The position numbers were made by a program, and so were the translations under genes. From positions 2,728,001 to 2,792,000 of the forward strand of contig BSYQ01000010.1 in the NCBI GenBank assembly GCA_030272585.1: a stretch of 64,000 nucleotides of DNA, given 5' to 3'. This document shows, in pieces, positions 45,157-56,176 of the stretch (position 1 is the first letter of the stretch; each line of letters opens with the position of its first letter). This DNA is from Bryopsis sp. KO-2023 (Eukaryota; Chlorophyta; Ulvophyceae; Bryopsidales; Bryopsidaceae). Below the pieces are notes generated by a model. That model was not told the DNA's origin and did not search any database. It worked only from the letters and a program-made list of their open reading frames with translations.

Positions 45157-45724
45157 CTGCGGTACCGACATTCAATCAGATCAGGTTACACCCCTGCTGT
45201 GCCCTGTCAAAATCAATAAAATCCTTGGAAAGGGGTTTCCGAGGTTCAGGAATTCGTGAGGGGGGAAGGCTTACTTCAGTTTGGAGGATTTAAAGGTTAC
45301 TTGCAAAGAAAACGAGCTCAAGTCATATTCCTATCTGCTGCAAGCGAGCTCTACACAACGAGCAGCCGTGCGAGAACACGCTCCAGTGAGTTGGTGAACT
45401 TGCGGCTTATTCATTCTCCTTCTCGCGGTCTTTTGGCGAGGCAGCTTCTGTTCCAACCCTTTACAGTTTTCGTGCCTGGAGATTCGATCCTGCTCGGGTC
45501 TGTGCGCTCAAGGGCGTTTGTGCAGCAGAGTCTCGAATCCTGCAGGATGGGAGGAGAGCCCTTTTCGGCGCGTTTTTTCCTCTCGCTGGAGGGTTTGAGG
45601 GGGGTGGGGGAACACCAAGTGCTGCAGCCCTGTGACCTATCGACGGAGATCCCGAACTGAAAGCGCTGTTCTGTATGTGGCTGTGCAGGACGCAACAAAA
45701 TAAAAAAACGAATAGAGCTCCAGA
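45157..45724. other. spacer between the retroelement and the tail-anchored protein gene
   Basis: Moderately GC-rich, with no recognised protein. It should carry the promoter and 5' UTR of the gene starting at 45,725. The retroelement nest ends about 570 bp upstream of that start codon. Confidence 0.55.
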
Positions 45725-47631
45725 ATGTCTATCGTTGGTGAGCTCCCGCTCGACATAAGCCGCCCAGCGGAGTTCGCTTCTGGCGATTTCGACCCTCCAG
45801 CTTGCGGGCACCACAGGCAGCCTTCCCACAGGCGAACCCCTTCGCAGTTCATGATCCTCTTCGACGAGAGTTTCATGGGCGCTGGCCCCCCGTCACCCCC
45901 ACGCGATCATTTCCCCGTTTCCCTCGCTCAGTCTGCCCCACTCACCAAGGAATCTCTCGACCGGAAGCACAAGATGGAGAGTGCTGTCGCGTCCCAAACC
46001 CTCCAGCCTATCGCCGTGACTGCTCAGTCCGGGTCTCAGACCCCAACAGCGAAGTTCGAGCGGAAATCAAAGAAGCACCACGCGAAAAAGGCTGGCAAGA
46101 AACCCGACATCCAACAATTGTACTCGAATATGTGGGGAGGAGCTGTTCCCAAACCCACCCCTCGTGCGAAGTCCGAGAGCAACCTCAGCTTGGCGAGCGG
46201 ACGCTCACCCCGTGGAGTCGGCAAGATTTTCGGTTTCCTCCAGCGCAGGAGTCTCGACGTCGAAACCACCAGGAGAGATTTCCCGATGGACGAGCCAACG
46301 GTCGATAGAGCTGGCGAAACGCTCGACGACTGCGAGTCGGAAACCGGAACGGTAGTCGAATTCGATATCGACTCTGATGACGAAATGAGCAGCCAAGCCG
46401 AGGACGCCAACATGATGCACGATTTGTATTCGGATAAGGACAAGGCGTCGGTGGAGGAAGAGGAGTCTTACAGCAACGACAGCATCGACGAGGACGAATT
46501 TCCGTTGGGCCCCATCGAGGAATCCGCGCTGGAGGCCCAGAAACTGTGCGAGAGCGAATTTTCTGACGATTCCAGCATGGAGGTCACCAAGAAAAGGAGG
46601 AGCTCCGAAATTCATGCTCACGCTCACACCAAGAGCACCATTCAGGAGGATGATGAAAGCGAGCCCCCCATCAAAACTGCTGAAGGTGGGATTTGAACAA
46701 GGTTCTCCTCCACATTTTTCTTCCCAAAAAGATTAGGAATACTGTACTTCATTTGAGTATTGTTTTGAACTCTTTTTGTTTTTTGGGGGGGGAGGAGTGA
46801 TTGGCGTTTATTGAATTGCTCTGTGAATGAAAAATCACAGGCCGACTCAAGGGATGGGGTCAGTCAGTCATTCAGCTTGAAAATGTTGGGTTTTTTCTTT
46901 GCCAAATGAAATGTCAAAAGTCGAAAAGTGTGTCAAAACAAAATCCAAAATCCGGCTTGACCAACCCACCCAGCAACTCAGAAAGTTCATGAGATTATTG
47001 CTATTATTCATCTAGCGATACTGTGATTGTATTTCTGTGTGAATAAAGATGTAGACCTAACATTGTAATTTCCAGTTATTATCATAGTTTTATGTGAGGC
47101 AGTCAACCTGCTACTTCAACCTGCTGCAGCTAGGCTTCGATCAATGGATTCACTTTTTGTTATTGCCACACGAAAACAGACGGAATGGAGTCTGTGCACT
47201 CTCATAATCCATCGGACGGTTCCCAGCTGGAGTCTGACATCCCTCTTCGAGAAATCGTCACCGGCAGCATTCTGCAAGGAGTCCACGACGAGATCTCTCA
47301 AAAAATCGCCGAGGAATTGGAAAACGCGGCCAAAGAAGCGCACGAGGACCAATTCAACACCGAAGCACCCATCATCGCCGATCGAGAATTGGAAGAGTCG
47401 ATCGAGTACGTGGAATCCTCGGCTCAGTCGTCCAGGGAAATTCTCGAAAGCATACCTGGAATCCCCGAGGCTTCATGGTGGGGTTTGAAGTGGGCGAGGG
47501 TAGATCCTGACAAAGATTTCGTCGAGAAGGTGCACTCTGGACTGGAAACTGCAGGGAAGCTGATCGCCAAGCATTGGAGACTGGTTCCTTTGGTGGCATT
47601 GCCCCTCGTTTTTCTCGTCCTCACAAACTGA
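45725..47631 (+). CDS. acidic, disordered, tail-anchored membrane protein of unknown function
   Basis: Two exons, 45725-46685 and 47180-47631, join in phase (donor GTGGGA, acceptor AAAACAG) to give 470 residues. I do not recognise the family. The N-terminal part is Pro/Ser/His-rich. A Lys/His-rich basic patch lies near 117-130 (KSKKHHAKKAGKK), followed by a short conserved-looking stretch (LYSNMWGG). A long Asp/Glu/Ser-rich acidic region then covers about 190-320. Exon 2 adds an amphipathic helical part and ends in a single hydrophobic helix (WRLVPLVALPLVFLVLTN) only one or two residues from the C-terminus. That is the layout of a tail-anchored protein facing the cytosol. If the weak donor is not used, these would be two genes, 323 and 148 residues long. 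Confidence 0.65.
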
Positions 47632-50600
47632 AACAGACCATCGGTCTGTTGCTTTTTGTCAGGTTTGGAGGTGTGGGGTTTGGGGGGGGTGGGGTGTTTT
47701 TGTTATTCAAATGGGTGGAAGGGTTTAGTCAGGTGTATATTTGAACAGGTCCCCTAGATATATATATATATATCTGTGCTGTGTTTGGACACATGCACAT
47801 GGTGTTAGTAAAGCTTCGGGCAATTTCTCGATGGTTGAAAGTATGGGGAAAGGTGACGTAATGCATGGGCATTTTACTTGTGATTGAGTGAGTTATATAC
47901 GAAATGCTTTTTGTTCGTTTCATCGATTTCGGATAAGGGAAAAAAAAACAGGGGGGGGAAGGGGGTTGACGGGTATTGAGGTTCAACGAAAGGATTTGAA
48001 AAGGAAAAGGAAGGGAGGGGGTTTCGGGGGAAAAAAACAGAGGTGCCATGAGAAATGAAATTGGAGGCATGTATGTATTTATTTTTCTCAAAAATCGAGT
48101 GGGGGTATTCTCGGAGTGTTTTGGATGTGGAAAAAGAAAAGTGTTCGTAACTATTGGAGAATTGCTTTGGAAAAACAAAAAAATTCAGTATGGGGTTCGT
48201 GTTATGAGGGAAGGTGCTTAAGGACGGAACGGTTTAAAAAAAAAAAAGAGTGAGCGAGCGAGTGAGAAAAGGGAAAAAAAGAGTGAGCGATGGAAGTAAG
48301 AAATGATGAGGGTTAATATGGGGAGAAAAAAAAGTGCGTGTGTTCCCTGGTCGACAAAAAAGAGAAGAATATGACGCAAAAAAAAGTAAAAAAAAAAAAA
48401 AGTTGTGATTATGTTAATCAAAAAAACAAACACATGTCCAGCACAGTTTTCGTATGCGCATTTGCAGTCAGGTCGCAAAAAATAAATGGTAAGGCTTCGG
48501 GGCGGAAAAAAAAACAAAATGAGGGAGGAAAGGAAAATTAGATGAGAAAAAACACAGAGGCCGAAAATTGTTTCTTCTCTTTCGTTTTTCTTGACTTTTT
48601 TTCCCGCCTTTTTTTTTTTTTTTTTTTTTTTAACCCCACGCAACGGCCCTTGAAGGGAAAAAAAAAGTTTTGCACTCGATTTCAGGGTGTTTTTCTTTTT
48701 CTTTTTTTTTCGAAAGAGGGGAGGGGGGATACGATGCAGGGAGATTTATACATACATTTATCTGTTCTATTTTCTCTCTTGTGTTGTTGTTTTAACGGAT
48801 GCGTCGCGTGAAGAGGTCTTTCAGCCAAATGACTGACAATGGACAACATCATAGTAAATAAAGAGATTCAGGGTTTCGTTCTTTTTTTTTTTAATACATT
48901 CCTTCTGTTTTCGTTTTTATTTTTCTTCTTTGATTTTCGAGGAAGGGTAATATTTGCTTTTCCAGATGTTAGAGAGGAGAAAATGGGAGCAAGAAAGAAA
49001 AGAAAAAAAAAGAAATTAAGTCCTGAATTGATGGATGGGCTTCTTAATGTGTCTTTGTTTTTGTTTTCTTTTTTTCATTTTATATGGTTTTCTTTTTTTT
49101 GTGGGGGGAGGGGGGGGTTGGGTTTCTTGCACGAGTGGGGATTGAAGAGAGGAAACGAAAGGGAATTGAAATTAAAAAAGAGGGGGGAAAAATTCACATA
49201 AAAAAAGATGAAAAGATGTGTTTTTTTGTTTTTTTTGTTTTTTTTCGAACCTTTTTTTTTCTGATATTCTCAATTCCTTTGCCGGTTAAAAGCATAAAAG
49301 AAAGAAAAGAGGGAAACGGGAAAGGGGGGAGGAGGAGAAAAAAAAAGAGCAAGAAAAGAAAAGCGGGATGTATTGAGAGTCTATCAAAAAAGAAAGAAAT
49401 CGTTTGTGCGAAAAAGTCGTGAGTCCATTTCACGTGAAATGTGAAAAAAAAGACAAAATCGTACGTTCAAATAAAATCAAATTTTCTCACTTTTGAGCAG
49501 TCAGAGGTGGAGAAAAAGAAAAATCTTCTGGGCGAGAAAAGGAAAGGGTGATGTTTTGCAGAGATGGAAACCAAAAGGGAAAAAAAAAAAAGGAAACAAA
49601 AAGACGATTAGTGGAGAGCTGTGTCTTGTATAATTTTTTTTCTTTTTTTTTCTCGATGTCTTTCTGGTGCAGTATTTCTGTTGTATATACATATTAGTCA
49701 TGTTTTTTTCTTTCTTTCTAGAACTCCCTTCTTCGATCTAGAATTATCTTCTGGATTCGAAAAAAAAAAAAAGTTTTAAACGAGAGGAATATTTTTTCCT
49801 CTCGGTTTCTGTTTTTTTTTCTAAAGTTTTTTTCTCGGTGCATATTCTTCCAAGAAGCAAGGAGAGGGGGAAAAAAAAAAGAAAAAAAAACTTCGTATGT
49901 GTGTGTGCAATGAGCTAGAATGGAGAAGGAAAAGAACAAAAAAAAGCAATATATTTGACATAGTTGTTTTCCCTGTTTACCCTTTTCTCCTCCCACCATG
50001 AGGAAAAAGATGAAAAAAAAGGGGAAAAAAAAAGAAAAGAAAAGGTAATTCTCGTATCAATTTTTTGTATTTTTTTTTTCTTTTTGCTTCTGATAGGTTA
50101 AAAAAAAGGAGAAAAGGAAGGAAGACGGAAAAAGAAAGCATTTGATTAAATATGGGGATTTCTGTTTTCTGTTTTCTTTTTAAAACAAGCAGACATATGA
50201 TGTTGGGAAAACAACCGAGGGGAATTCTCAAGCTTTTCTGTTAAAAAGAATGAAGATATATATTTATTTTTGTTTGGTTCTGGTGTGGGAATGCCGGGAC
50301 AGGCCACCCCCCACAAAATCAAAATTGAAGTTATTTTCGCATGCAAATTCAGGCCATGTGTGTGGAAGGGGGGGAGGGGGGCAGAGGGGGAAAAAAAACC
50401 AATTGAAAAATTGCTTTCTATGCTTAGGATTTGGAAATAGAGGGTGTCATGGTGATTTTTTTTTTTTTTTTTTTTGTTCTTTTCAAAACTGAAAGTGTTA
50501 GCAGCAACCAAGAGGTGGGGATGAAACCAAAAAAAAAAAAAGAAATATGTGTTATTGCAAAGAACAAGAAGCAAAGTTGAAAAAAAAAGGGGGTAATGTT

Positions 50601-53589
50601 TTGGAAGGCTTTCTCTTTTTCGTCCCTCCCTCCCCCCCTTTTTCAATTTTTTTTCCCGAAAAATGCTGGAAAAAGAAGAGAGATGGGGTCGGCAATTTTG
50701 TGGTTTTTAGTTTTCGTTGAGCCCGGTGCTCCCAATTTTTAAAAAAGGGGAAAAGTGTGATATGAGTGAGAGAGTGAGTGGGGTGGGTTTTGTTTTCGAT
50801 TTGTTTTGAAAGGCTGAGATATATGTATTTTTTTTAATTTCCTTTGGTTTGATTATGTTTTTCTCGATGTCTGTACAAGAAAGTTTGAAACACCAGAAAA
50901 AAAGAAAAAAAAAGCAAACAAGCATATCAAAATTTGCAAAATTTCAATAGAGATGGGTTTCGATCTCTCTTTTTTTTTCTTGTGCCAAGCTTCTGTGCGT
51001 GTTTGTGTTTGTGTTTTTTTTTTTTCTCTTCTGTTTTTTTTTTCAATTTTTTTTTTCTTCGATGGAGAGGAAAACAAAAAAGAAAAAAAAGAGAAAAAAA
51101 AAACAAGAAAAAAAAAAAAAAACTGATGGTGGGAGGGTTTTGTCTTTTGCAGAACTTTGGAACATTGACGGCGATGCATAAATTTTAAAAAAAAAAGAGA
51201 AAAAAAAAGACCCTCCCTCAGTTCAAGTGAACCCCTTCAAAAAAAAAAAAAAAGGATGGAAAAAAGAAGAAAAAAAAATGTGGAAGTGAAATGTGAGTTG
51301 AAACATCACAAATGAACATATGGTTTTTTTCGTCGAAACACCAAAATCATATAGCTTTGACGGGAAATATTGAAAAATAAAGTTTCGACGAAAAAAAAAA
51401 AAAAGGTGTCAGGATTGGGGAAAAAAAGAGAGAGAAGAAAGAAAGAAAGAAACGAGATTTTATACAAAAGGGTATTTGGGAGGTGATTTTTTTTCTTTTT
51501 CTTTTTTTCCTCGGGGTGTGTTGATATTTGGATGTCTGGGTGTTCATGTTACGACTCATGTTTGTTTGTTTTTAATGTGCGTTTGCAAAAAAAAGTGTCA
51601 AAACAATAATTGTGATTTTTGGAAGAAAAAACTGTGAAAAAAGAGGACAAGAGTATGTTCCAATGTATTTCCAATATGGTGGTGAAGAGGACGAGAGAAA
51701 AATGATTTAAAATATTTTTTTTTAATTCTTCGAGAATGCGTTTTTTTGTTTTCATGTTCGTTGGGTATTTTTTTTTCTGTTCTAAGGATCGAATCAAAAT
51801 TCATGTACCGTTTTTTTCTACTCTTTTTTTTTTCCCAATGTCAAAAAACACTGATGGGAAAAGAGAAACCAATCAGAAAAAAAAAAAGAAAAGAATAGAA
51901 CTGTGAATTTTGGTATCCAGATGAAAAGAAAAGACAGTTTTTTTTTTCATTATTTTAACGGTGTTACAAGTTAAAATAAAGGAATGAAACAAAACTTTCT
52001 TTTTTTTTTGTGTTTTTCGATCGGAAATGGGAAAAAAGCAAAGACTTGAATGGGAAAACGGTTTGCTGCCCTTCGAAGATCGATTTGTTAATATTTTTTG
52101 GGGTTATATAAATCAAAGGAGGGAAAAAAAAGAGAGGGCAGGGGAAAGGTGAAAGAAGAAATTGGAATATGTTTTTTTTGCAGTACAAATGATGTTGAAT
52201 GAAAAAAGTGGAGGGGAGAGGAGGAGAAAACAAATGAAAAAACGAAAGGGAAAAAAAACTGACATAAAAAGGATTCATATTCTTTTTGTTTATTTTCTAA
52301 TAGTGCAACATTGGATCGAGTCGACGTGGTATATTTTTCAAGTAAACCCTGAAAAAAAAAAGTCGACCCTTTCTATCATATTTCTTTCATTTTCCCTGTT
52401 TTTTTTTGGTTGTCAGAATCTCCTCTGAAACAAAACAAAGATGGCATTATGTAATCGATGCAAATCGACCAAAAAAAAAATGTTGCTACGTGTGAATTTT
52501 TTTTTTCTGGCACAAAAATATGGGGTGCAGTTTTTTTATTCATTCTTTTTCGTTTTGTGTGTGTGTGTTTGTTTTCTTGAAAAAAGGGGGGAGAGGATTT
52601 TGACTCTTTCTCCACAGAGTTTTGTTGCTTTTGTACGATATCATAAAAATGATATGAATAACTCTTTGGTTTGTGAATAATGAAGGTAACAAGGGGGGGA
52701 AAATATCGAAAGAAAAAAAAAAGAAAAAAAAATTGAAAATGGGGAAAAGAACTGAATTTTGATACGATAAAAATCGGGTTATCGTTTGTATTTATTAAAA
52801 AAACGGTTGATGGGGGGATTCGAAGAGATAATAGAAAAATAAAAAAAAACACTTGTGGTGTTGACCAATAATTTATTTAAAATGGAAAAGGTTCCCCAAC
52901 ACTCCGGTGGTCCCTTTTGAAATCATTCAGTCCCTAGCTTGGGGGGTATACTATGGATCGTATACTGACTTTAAAAAGAAAAAAAACACGGAAATGAAAC
53001 TTGGTTATCGATGCATGACCCCAACATGAAACAGCTGCTCACAGGGCTCTGCTCTTTTCAACTGCTTCCTTAAAAAGTCATGCACAGAAAATAGGTACAT
53101 TTGCGATTGTGATGGGACTTATCCGGCAACATGGTGGAGGTCAATACTTACTTACTGACTGACTGAATGAATGAATGAAAGATGCAGACATCTTTCGCCT
53201 GCTTGGATACTCCATCAACTCTTTCTATTTCGATACTCTAAAAGAAACTGCCCTAAAATTAGCCTCCATCTCCTGTGGCGGAATCCTTGCCAATCGTGGT
53301 GGTCTCCAGAAACAACCAAGAACGAAGATTGATCGGAATGTTTCCAGACAGAAGACAGAAGACAGTGAATGAATGGCCAACTTCAACCCAGTCCGAATCT
53401 GGCACCTAATCCATTTAAGCAGTTAAGGTTGACCAGCAGATGTGTCACCACACCTCCTTCCCTCAGTTCTCCCCATCCTAATCGCATTAAAGTTTCTTTC
53501 GTTTTCCAAACATCTGTTCCAATATCAACAAAATCTTGCAGTTTCCAACAAGGTTCGATCACACACAAAAGGAGGTGCTGGCAATTGGG
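47632..53589. other. G-rich, C-poor low-complexity region, no gene seen
   Basis: Nearly 6 kb without a believable gene. A, T and G runs dominate on the plus strand and C is scarce until about 52,850; after that composition becomes ordinary. Open frames are Lys/Phe-rich artefacts. The stretch lies 3' of the tail-anchored protein gene and shows the same sense-strand skew as the 3' flank of the DHHC gene at the other end of the window. Confidence 0.7.
47758..47773. repeat. (AT)n microsatellite
   Basis: Eight AT units downstream of the tail-anchored protein gene. Similar AT runs occur at about 56,421-56,441 and 61,180-61,196, inside introns of the CotH-like gene. Confidence 0.9.
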
Positions 53590-54915
53590 TCAACCCTCCG
53601 TCGATTCCTTCAAGTGCAAGAGAATCTCAGTTCTTAGTTCCACCAAGCGATCATCCAAGGTCACCCCCATCAATTCTGGACTCTCTTTCATCCTGGAGTT
53701 CACCGCCATCAACAATTGCAACGGAGTCGTGGATAATTGCTCCATTTCGGCATCCTCCTCTTGCTCAGATGAATCGGCCCCCACATTATTGCCATTGTGG
53801 TTTTGATCCAGCGAAATTTTTCTCAAAATATCGTCCACATCGATCTCCGACGGGGGCGTCCCGTTCTGGATGTCCTCCAGCAGAGAAGCCCTGGAGAAGT
53901 CCAAATTCAGAGGGGGTGGGGGTTCATCCGGAGTGAAAGCATCAACCAGGGCAGCCTTCATCTCTTCCGAACCCTCCATCGACATCAAGACGTCCAGAAT
54001 TCTGTCCTGCAAAAACAACCCCCATAAAGATGGCGTTCGAATCTGGTAAAAATACAGCAGGGCCTCGCTCGATGTTGTGTGCATTCAATTCTGGTGTTTA
54101 CTACCACCAGTCGAGCATTCAATTCAGGGCTACCTACCGCGACATCAAGGTCAGGCTGCTGGTCAGTCCCATTGGTTTTCTTTCTTCCGATGACTGCCGT
54201 GGTGGATCGGCCTCGAGCATCTTTGTTCTCCACTTCCAATTTCTGGACCTGCCGAAGAAGCATGCTTCGAAAAATCAACACATGATCCCACCTTGCAGCC
54301 CCCCCGCCCAAAAAAAAAACAAAAAACACAGATACAAATCACTGTGTTGAGTTGCACTTTACCTGCTTTTGAATAAAGGCGAATCCCGCTTTGGTGAGGG
54401 GCAGCAGGGATGTTTTACGCTGGCTGGGGACCAGCGATTCGCTCTGTGCTTCCTTATCCATCAACTGCCTCTGCATTTCCCTTTCAACATCTTCTATTGG
54501 CACAGGATCTACAGGGGGAAAAGCATCCATGCTTTGATGTCGTAAAGCGCATCAAAGGGGATATGCATTCTGAAATGTGCAGTGCCCATCAAAACTCATT
54601 ATGGAGTTCCACCACTTACCAAGCCCCTCCCTTACAGCCACCAGCTTTCCACCCAGAGCTGCGATTTCCTGACAGATGTGGAACACTAAGAATCACTCAG
54701 TCAGCCCACAATAGATCGGAGGGGTGTCTCGACTTGCGTCAGAAAAAGCGTCAGAAAGACGTCGCCAAACGCTCACCGCCTTTTCGTCCCCGTTGACGTC
54801 GATCTCATGCTCCGCCAACCAGTTCAGAAAGTGCAACGAAGAGCAGACGTCCCTCTCTTGTAAAAGATTCGGAAGGTCATCGTGAGGACAGGCCAGCAGC
54901 TCCGCCAAAAGACCC
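53590..54915 (-). CDS. unrecognised multi-exon protein, 5' end unresolved
   Basis: Five exons in consistent phase: 54915-54777, 54668-54620, 54508-54363, 54248-54138 and 54006-53590, all with GT-AG introns. They encode about 286 C-terminal residues. I do not recognise the family. Visible features are a helical segment with LLAELLACPHDD and SLHFLNWLAEHEID, a coiled-coil piece (VQKLEVENKDAR), a Pro-rich acidic stretch (DAFTPDEPPPPLN), and a C-terminal helix ending LLHLKESTEG. It looks cytosolic and mostly helical. The upstream exon must donate two bases of a codon, and the open frame I found at about 55,080-55,190 does not fit that phase. Confidence 0.55.
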
Positions 54916-56176
54916 CTGAGAGTTTAGCCTTGTTTTTTTGTTCAGTTTCTCTGTGGCGGCGCCGCCACGAGTTGACAGAATAAGGCAGAAACTGAAATGC
55001 AGAGACAGAGTGATCACTTTGTTTCTCAACTTACACCCTTGCCTGTAGTGCTGGTCGGAAAGCTGACTTCTCGTAACGACCTGACGGACACAGTTGCGCC
55101 TATTCAGCAGGTTTTTCCCAGCCCTGGGCCTGGTCGTTTGCGATGGGACGAAGTAGGTTTGCGCCCTGAGGGTTCGGGAATGGGGAGCGCTCATGTTGAG
55201 GGAGGATTCTGGCAGCCCGCTCCAGCCCCATCAGCAAGCCATTTTCAAAATAAACCATAAACCATTTTGAAGGACAATATCCTCATTACCCTCATTTATC
55301 CTATCTGAGGACAACCTCCACAAAACGTGCTAAAACTTTGACATTAGAATGTAATAATCAACTTTGACATGAGATGGACAACCTTTTTTTTCTTCTGACA
55401 GTTTGTCCAGGTAGGACTCTAGGTTGTGGTTTTTGAAGGGACTTTGGTTGGAAGAGGACTTTCTTCTCTTGTAAGAATGGGAATTCAACAAATCCCTTAC
55501 TTTTGGTGGCCTCTTTTCGCCAAACTTGTAATTATTGGTTGTTGGTAACGGCACCGACCGATCAGATTGCGCACATCACTTACAAAAGGGCATCTATTTT
55601 TTCCAGTTTTTTTTCCAGAAAATTTGAGGAAGCGCTGGCCAGTTATTTACACCAAAGAGAAAAGAGCCCAATCCCGAAAATCCAGCCAACAAGAACCATC
55701 AAGGCACTAATGTATACATGAAAATACAATAACTGATCAACTCTTGAACTACACACAAAGCTGGGCTATCAAAACTCCTATGCACCTTGTTGTAAAAACG
55801 ATTCTCGGAATCCAAATCCACTCGAAAGAAACCAAACAAACGGAAGAAAAAAAAAGCGCTGGTTTTTCCAGCTTGTCAACAATCGAATTAAAGAAGCAAG
55901 GTGTTTTTTCATTTTCTTTTCTCTTTTCTTTCGTTTGCTTGCTTGATGGATTTTTGGTCCTGTGGCATTGCTATGAAAAGCAACCCCCTTGTCAAAAAAC
56001 CAAATTCGAGTTTCAAAAAAAAGCTGCACACACATATCAACCTTTGGTTACTTTTGGTAAAGCGTCCTGGCTAAACGACTCTTTTCCCCTCACATTATTG
56101 TCTCTTGAAAAGAGTGGGGTCCTTTCCTTTCTTTTCTTGTTTTTCGTTATTAACCGAAAAATTATACACCCCTCCA
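54916..56176. other. possible 5' exons of the previous gene, then spacer
   Basis: Two minus-strand stretches look exon-like. One is at about 55,190-55,080 (basic, Arg/Thr-rich, ending at a GTCGTT donor). The other, at about 55,554-55,500, ends PPK at a good GTAAGG donor. I could not link either to the downstream exons in phase, so they are not annotated as coding. The rest is AT-rich spacer before the 3' end of the CotH-like gene. Confidence 0.4.

Noticed and set aside
47632-52860. Genes in the many short Lys/Phe-rich frames
   Set aside because: They arise from A, T and G homopolymers, have no start context, splice chain or domain, and occur equally on both strands.
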